Source: Spirochaetaceae bacterium (GTDB taxonomy: Bacteria; Spirochaetota; Spirochaetia; Treponematales; Breznakiellaceae). Taken from it: a stretch of DNA of 45,509 nt. Within the stretch, counting starts at the first letter, position 1, and each line of letters begins with the position of its first letter. Below are positions 42,207-45,509 of the stretch, one piece after another. The DNA is taken from assembly GCA_031278215.1 (NCBI GenBank), contig JAITKV010000044.1:1-45509 (forward strand), in the 5' to 3' direction. The notes beneath the pieces are model-generated. The model made no database searches and was not told the DNA's origin. It was given only the letters and a program-made list of their open reading frames with translations. Both the position numbers and the translations under genes were made by a program.

Positions 42207-43201
42207 GGGGCCTCCTTCCGGGCCGTTCCGGAACCGGGGGAATCTTCCGCGGATCCCTGACGATCCTCCCCCGTTAATTTTACAAAAATGTCTTCCAGGC
42301 TTAGCCGGCGGCGGCTCATGCCCAGTATTTTAAGGCCCTGGGAAACCGCCCAGTCAAAGATCCTTTCGCCCTCCGTAAGATTTCCATCCGGCCTCTCTGT
42401 TCCCGGCAGGATTATATGCACCCGGTGCAGATCCCCCTCCTGTTCTATGCCGGGTTTAAGTTCCGGCGACAGACGCTTACATTTTTCTTCGATGTTCTCT
42501 CCCTTAAGCAGGAGTTCCCAGGTATCGCCGCCCTTAAGGGTCCCGGCAATTTCTTCCACCGTGCCCTGGGCGGCGATCCGGCCTTCGTTAAGTATAAGGA
42601 CCCGGGAACAAACCGCCTCCACCTCCTGAAGTATGTGGGTGGACAGGATCACGGTCTTGCTCTTTCCCAATTCTTTAATCAAGAAGCGAATTTCGATAAT
42701 CTGGTTTGGATCAAGCCCCGAAGTAGGTTCGTCCAGAATAAGGATCGGCGGATCGTGGATAATGGCCTGGGCCAGCCCCACCCGTTGTTTATAGCCCTTG
42801 GAGAGGGTTTCTATGGACCGGAATCTGACGTTTTTTAGGCCGCAGACGGCAATGCTCTTTTCCAGGGCCCCCCTGCGTCCTTCCGGGGGCACAAGCCGGG
42901 CGGCGGCCATGAAAGAAAGGTATTCTTCCACGGTCATATCTCCGTAGAGGGGAACCCCTTCGGGAAGATACCCGGTACGCTTTTTTGCCTCCACGGGGTC
43001 GCCGGTAACGGAAAAACCGTCCACCGCCACCGTTCCGGAGCTGGGAAAATGGTAGCCCGTAAGGATCTTCATAATCGTGGTTTTCCCCGCCCCGTTGGGG
43101 CCAAGAAAGCCCAGGACCTGATCCTGCCCCACGCTAAAGGAAACGTCCGTAACCGCTTCGACGCTTCCGTACCGTTTAGTAATGTTTTCAACCTGTATCA
43201 T
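42203..43201 (-). CDS. ABC transporter ATPase, GldA-like
   Basis: 332 residues, an ABC-2 type ATPase. Walker A GPNGAGKTT, signature LSKGYKQRVG, Walker B ILILDEPTSGLDP and switch His in LSTHIL are intact. The C-terminal extension (after about 220) is typical of this subfamily and here unusually acidic and Gly/Ser-rich at its end. It starts 12 bases after rnz and overlaps the permease gene, so it powers the GldF-like permease. Confidence 0.9.
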   Translation of the reverse strand: MIQVENITKRYGSVEAVTDVSFSVGQDQVLGFLGPNGAGKTTIMKILTGYHFPSSGTVAVDGFSVTGDPVEAKKRTGYLPEGVPLYGDMTVEEYLSFMAAARLVPPEGRRGALEKSIAVCGLKNVRFRSIETLSKGYKQRVGLAQAIIHDPPILILDEPTSGLDPNQIIEIRFLIKELGKSKTVILSTHILQEVEAVCSRVLILNEGRIAAQGTVEEIAGTLKGGDTWELLLKGENIEEKCKRLSPELKPGIEQEGDLHRVHIILPGTERPDGNLTEGERIFDWAVSQGLKILGMSRRRLSLEDIFVKLTGEDRQGSAEDSPGSGTARKEAP

Positions 43202-43213
43202 AAGCCCACCATA

Positions 43214-44140
43214 TTAGTCGATAAAATCCATGGGAAACACCATCCTGTCCCTGGTTAACACCGTTTCTGGAAAGATCCGCTTTGCCTCCGCCAAAAGGCC
43301 CCTAAGGTTTTGCTCGTTGTACCGGGGGCTGTAGTGGATAAGGCCAAGCTTTCGCACCTGGGCGTCCGCGGCAATCCGGGCGGCCTGTTCCGCGGTCATG
43401 TGCTTTTTTTCCCGGGCGCTTTCTTCCAGATCCCGCTCGAACATGCCTTCGCAGATAAAAAGATCCGATTCCGCCACATCCCGGGCGATTTCGGGAAACG
43501 CCAGGGTGTCGGTAACAAAACTGAATTTTCTGCCGGACCTGGGCGGTCCAAGCACATCCTGGGGATGCACGGTTCCGCCTTCCGGGGTCCGGACCTCTTC
43601 CCCCCCCTGGAGCCGGGCCCACAGGGGGCCCCGGGGAACCCCCAGTTCCAGGGCTTTTTCCGGGTGAAAGATCCCCGGCCGCTTCTCTTCTTCCAGCGTA
43701 TAGCCCAAACAGGGTTTGGTATGGCGCAGCATAAAAGCCCTGATTATAAAACCATCCCCTTGGTGCACCACGCCGGGTTCGGAGATTTCCTTTACCACGA
43801 TCCGGTAATTTATATACATATCCAGGACCCGGCGGCTGGTTTCGATATATTCGCCAATCCGGGGAGGACCGTAGATATACAGGGGATCATCCCTGTCTAC
43901 CTGTGAAGAAAGCATCAACAATCCGGGAATACCCGTTACATGATCCGCGTGGGTATGGCTTATAAACATGGCGGATATCTTTTTCCACCGGAGGTTAAGC
44001 CGCCGTATGCTTACCTGAGTTCCCTCCCCCCCGTCAAATAAAAAAAGTTCCCCTTCCCGCCTTAACAGCACCGAAGTCAAATGCCGGTGCGGCAGGGGCA
44101 TCATCCCTCCGCAGCCGAGGATAAAGGCTTCAAGATTCAT
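43214..44140 (-). CDS. rnz: Ribonuclease Z
   Basis: 308 residues, the usual length of short-form tRNase Z, which removes 3' trailers from tRNA precursors. The metallo-beta-lactamase signature is FISHTHADHVTGIPG, with further ligands in TDTLAF and HYSPRY. The flexible-arm region lies in the middle. The start at 44140 is 8 bases from a perfect-spacing promoter and lacks a Shine-Dalgarno. It leads the Gld-type ABC genes and may be their promoter-proximal gene. Confidence 0.9.
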   Translation of the reverse strand: MNLEAFILGCGGMMPLPHRHLTSVLLRREGELFLFDGGEGTQVSIRRLNLRWKKISAMFISHTHADHVTGIPGLLMLSSQVDRDDPLYIYGPPRIGEYIETSRRVLDMYINYRIVVKEISEPGVVHQGDGFIIRAFMLRHTKPCLGYTLEEEKRPGIFHPEKALELGVPRGPLWARLQGGEEVRTPEGGTVHPQDVLGPPRSGRKFSFVTDTLAFPEIARDVAESDLFICEGMFERDLEESAREKKHMTAEQAARIAADAQVRKLGLIHYSPRYNEQNLRGLLAEAKRIFPETVLTRDRMVFPMDFID

Positions 44141-44148
44141 TGGACTAA

Positions 44149-44177
44149 AGTATACCGAAAAGACGGACAGGGGACAA
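44149..44177 (-). promoter_or_regulatory. rnz promoter
   Basis: Minus-strand TTGTCC (44177-44172) and TATACT (44154-44149), 17 bp apart. The ATG follows 8 bases after the -10 box, so the start site should coincide with the ATG. Confidence 0.7.
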
Positions 44178-44199
44178 GGCTTTCCCCAGCCGGGGAGTC

Positions 44200-45327
<1,128 letters not shown>

Positions 45328-45345
45328 TGTAAAAACGTACCTCGC

Positions 45346-45509
45346 CTAGGGCTGCTCAAGGGTTTTGCCGCATAACCCAATCTTTTTCATAATTTTCCGG
45401 GAAAGTTTTTCAAAATCTTCCCTTGCGGAAACTACCGCATTGGCATGGGATCCAATAGCGCCGTCCGCAGGGGTTAGATCAAATATCGGTTTCCGGTGTT
45501 CCTGGGCCA
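45346..45509 (-). CDS. 3' end of a truncated gene, possibly a ParA/MinD-like protein
   Basis: The frame is open from the window edge to TAG at 45346 and encodes 53 residues (AQEHRKPIFDLTPADGAIGS, then HANAVVSAREDFEKLSRKIM, ending LEQP). The pattern of an IFDLxP segment followed by a helix is reminiscent of C-termini of ParA/MinD ATPases, but this is a weak hint. It precedes era by 18 bases on the same strand. Confidence 0.5.
   Translation of the reverse strand, partial: AQEHRKPIFDLTPADGAIGSHANAVVSAREDFEKLSRKIMKKIGLCGKTLEQP

Overview
The window reads as a chromosomal segment of a GC-rich spirochete, most likely a Treponema, possibly from an arthropod-gut lineage. The grounds are family content: an LptD-like outer-membrane protein, tandem MptE/Maf-like (DUF115) proteins, a Gld-type ABC transporter, BspA-type leucine-rich repeats, PPDK, and -10 boxes of the form TATACT/TATGCT. 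The genus call is inference; no rRNA or other marker gene is present.

Layout from left to right. A BspA-like surface protein (+) converges on a minus-strand operon of a galactokinase-like GHMP kinase, a TPR protein and a TPR/NHL/VWA-like protein; a perfect 18-bp inverted repeat separates them. A biotin ECF transporter cluster bioY-bioM-bioN (+) runs into pyruvate phosphate dikinase (-). An oxidative-stress operon follows (perR, catalase, DUF4491 membrane protein, all -) with palindromic operators between perR and the catalase gene. Next come an HrpA/HrpB-like DEAH helicase (+) and a minus-strand operon of two signal peptidases I, hemW and a lipoprotein. A PEGA/FGE-like membrane protein is translationally coupled to smpB (+) and faces a DivIC/FtsB-like gene (-).

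The middle holds a tightly coupled four-gene plus-strand operon: an acidic repeat protein, an unknown protein, and two DUF115/Maf-like proteins. It is a candidate flagellin-glycosylation or motility-accessory locus. It abuts a minus-strand LptD-like gene and uvrA. A MEMO-family gene (-) diverges from a two-TM protein with a degenerate GGDEF-like domain (+). The right end is a minus-strand run of era, rnz, and a GldA/GldF/GldG-like ABC system with a DUF4340 protein, preceded by the 3' end of a partial gene at the edge.

Three themes cross the window. (1) Several promoters (galK-like, bioY, FGE-like, uvrA, rnz) have TTGnnn-N17-TAnnCT with the -10 box only 6 to 11 nt before the ATG and no strong Shine-Dalgarno (the galK-like gene has only a weak AAGG), which suggests leaderless or nearly leaderless mRNAs; the helicase and lepB genes show the -10 box alone. 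(2) In-frame low-complexity expansions (Ala, Ala/Glu, Lys/Gly/Pro, acidic) sit inside otherwise conserved proteins, including two insertions in Era, and short 10-15 bp tandem repeats occur between genes. (3) No transposase, integrase, CRISPR array, tRNA or rRNA gene was seen. No gap between genes exceeds 300 bp; the largest are 11128-11379, 13718-13947 and 1-207.
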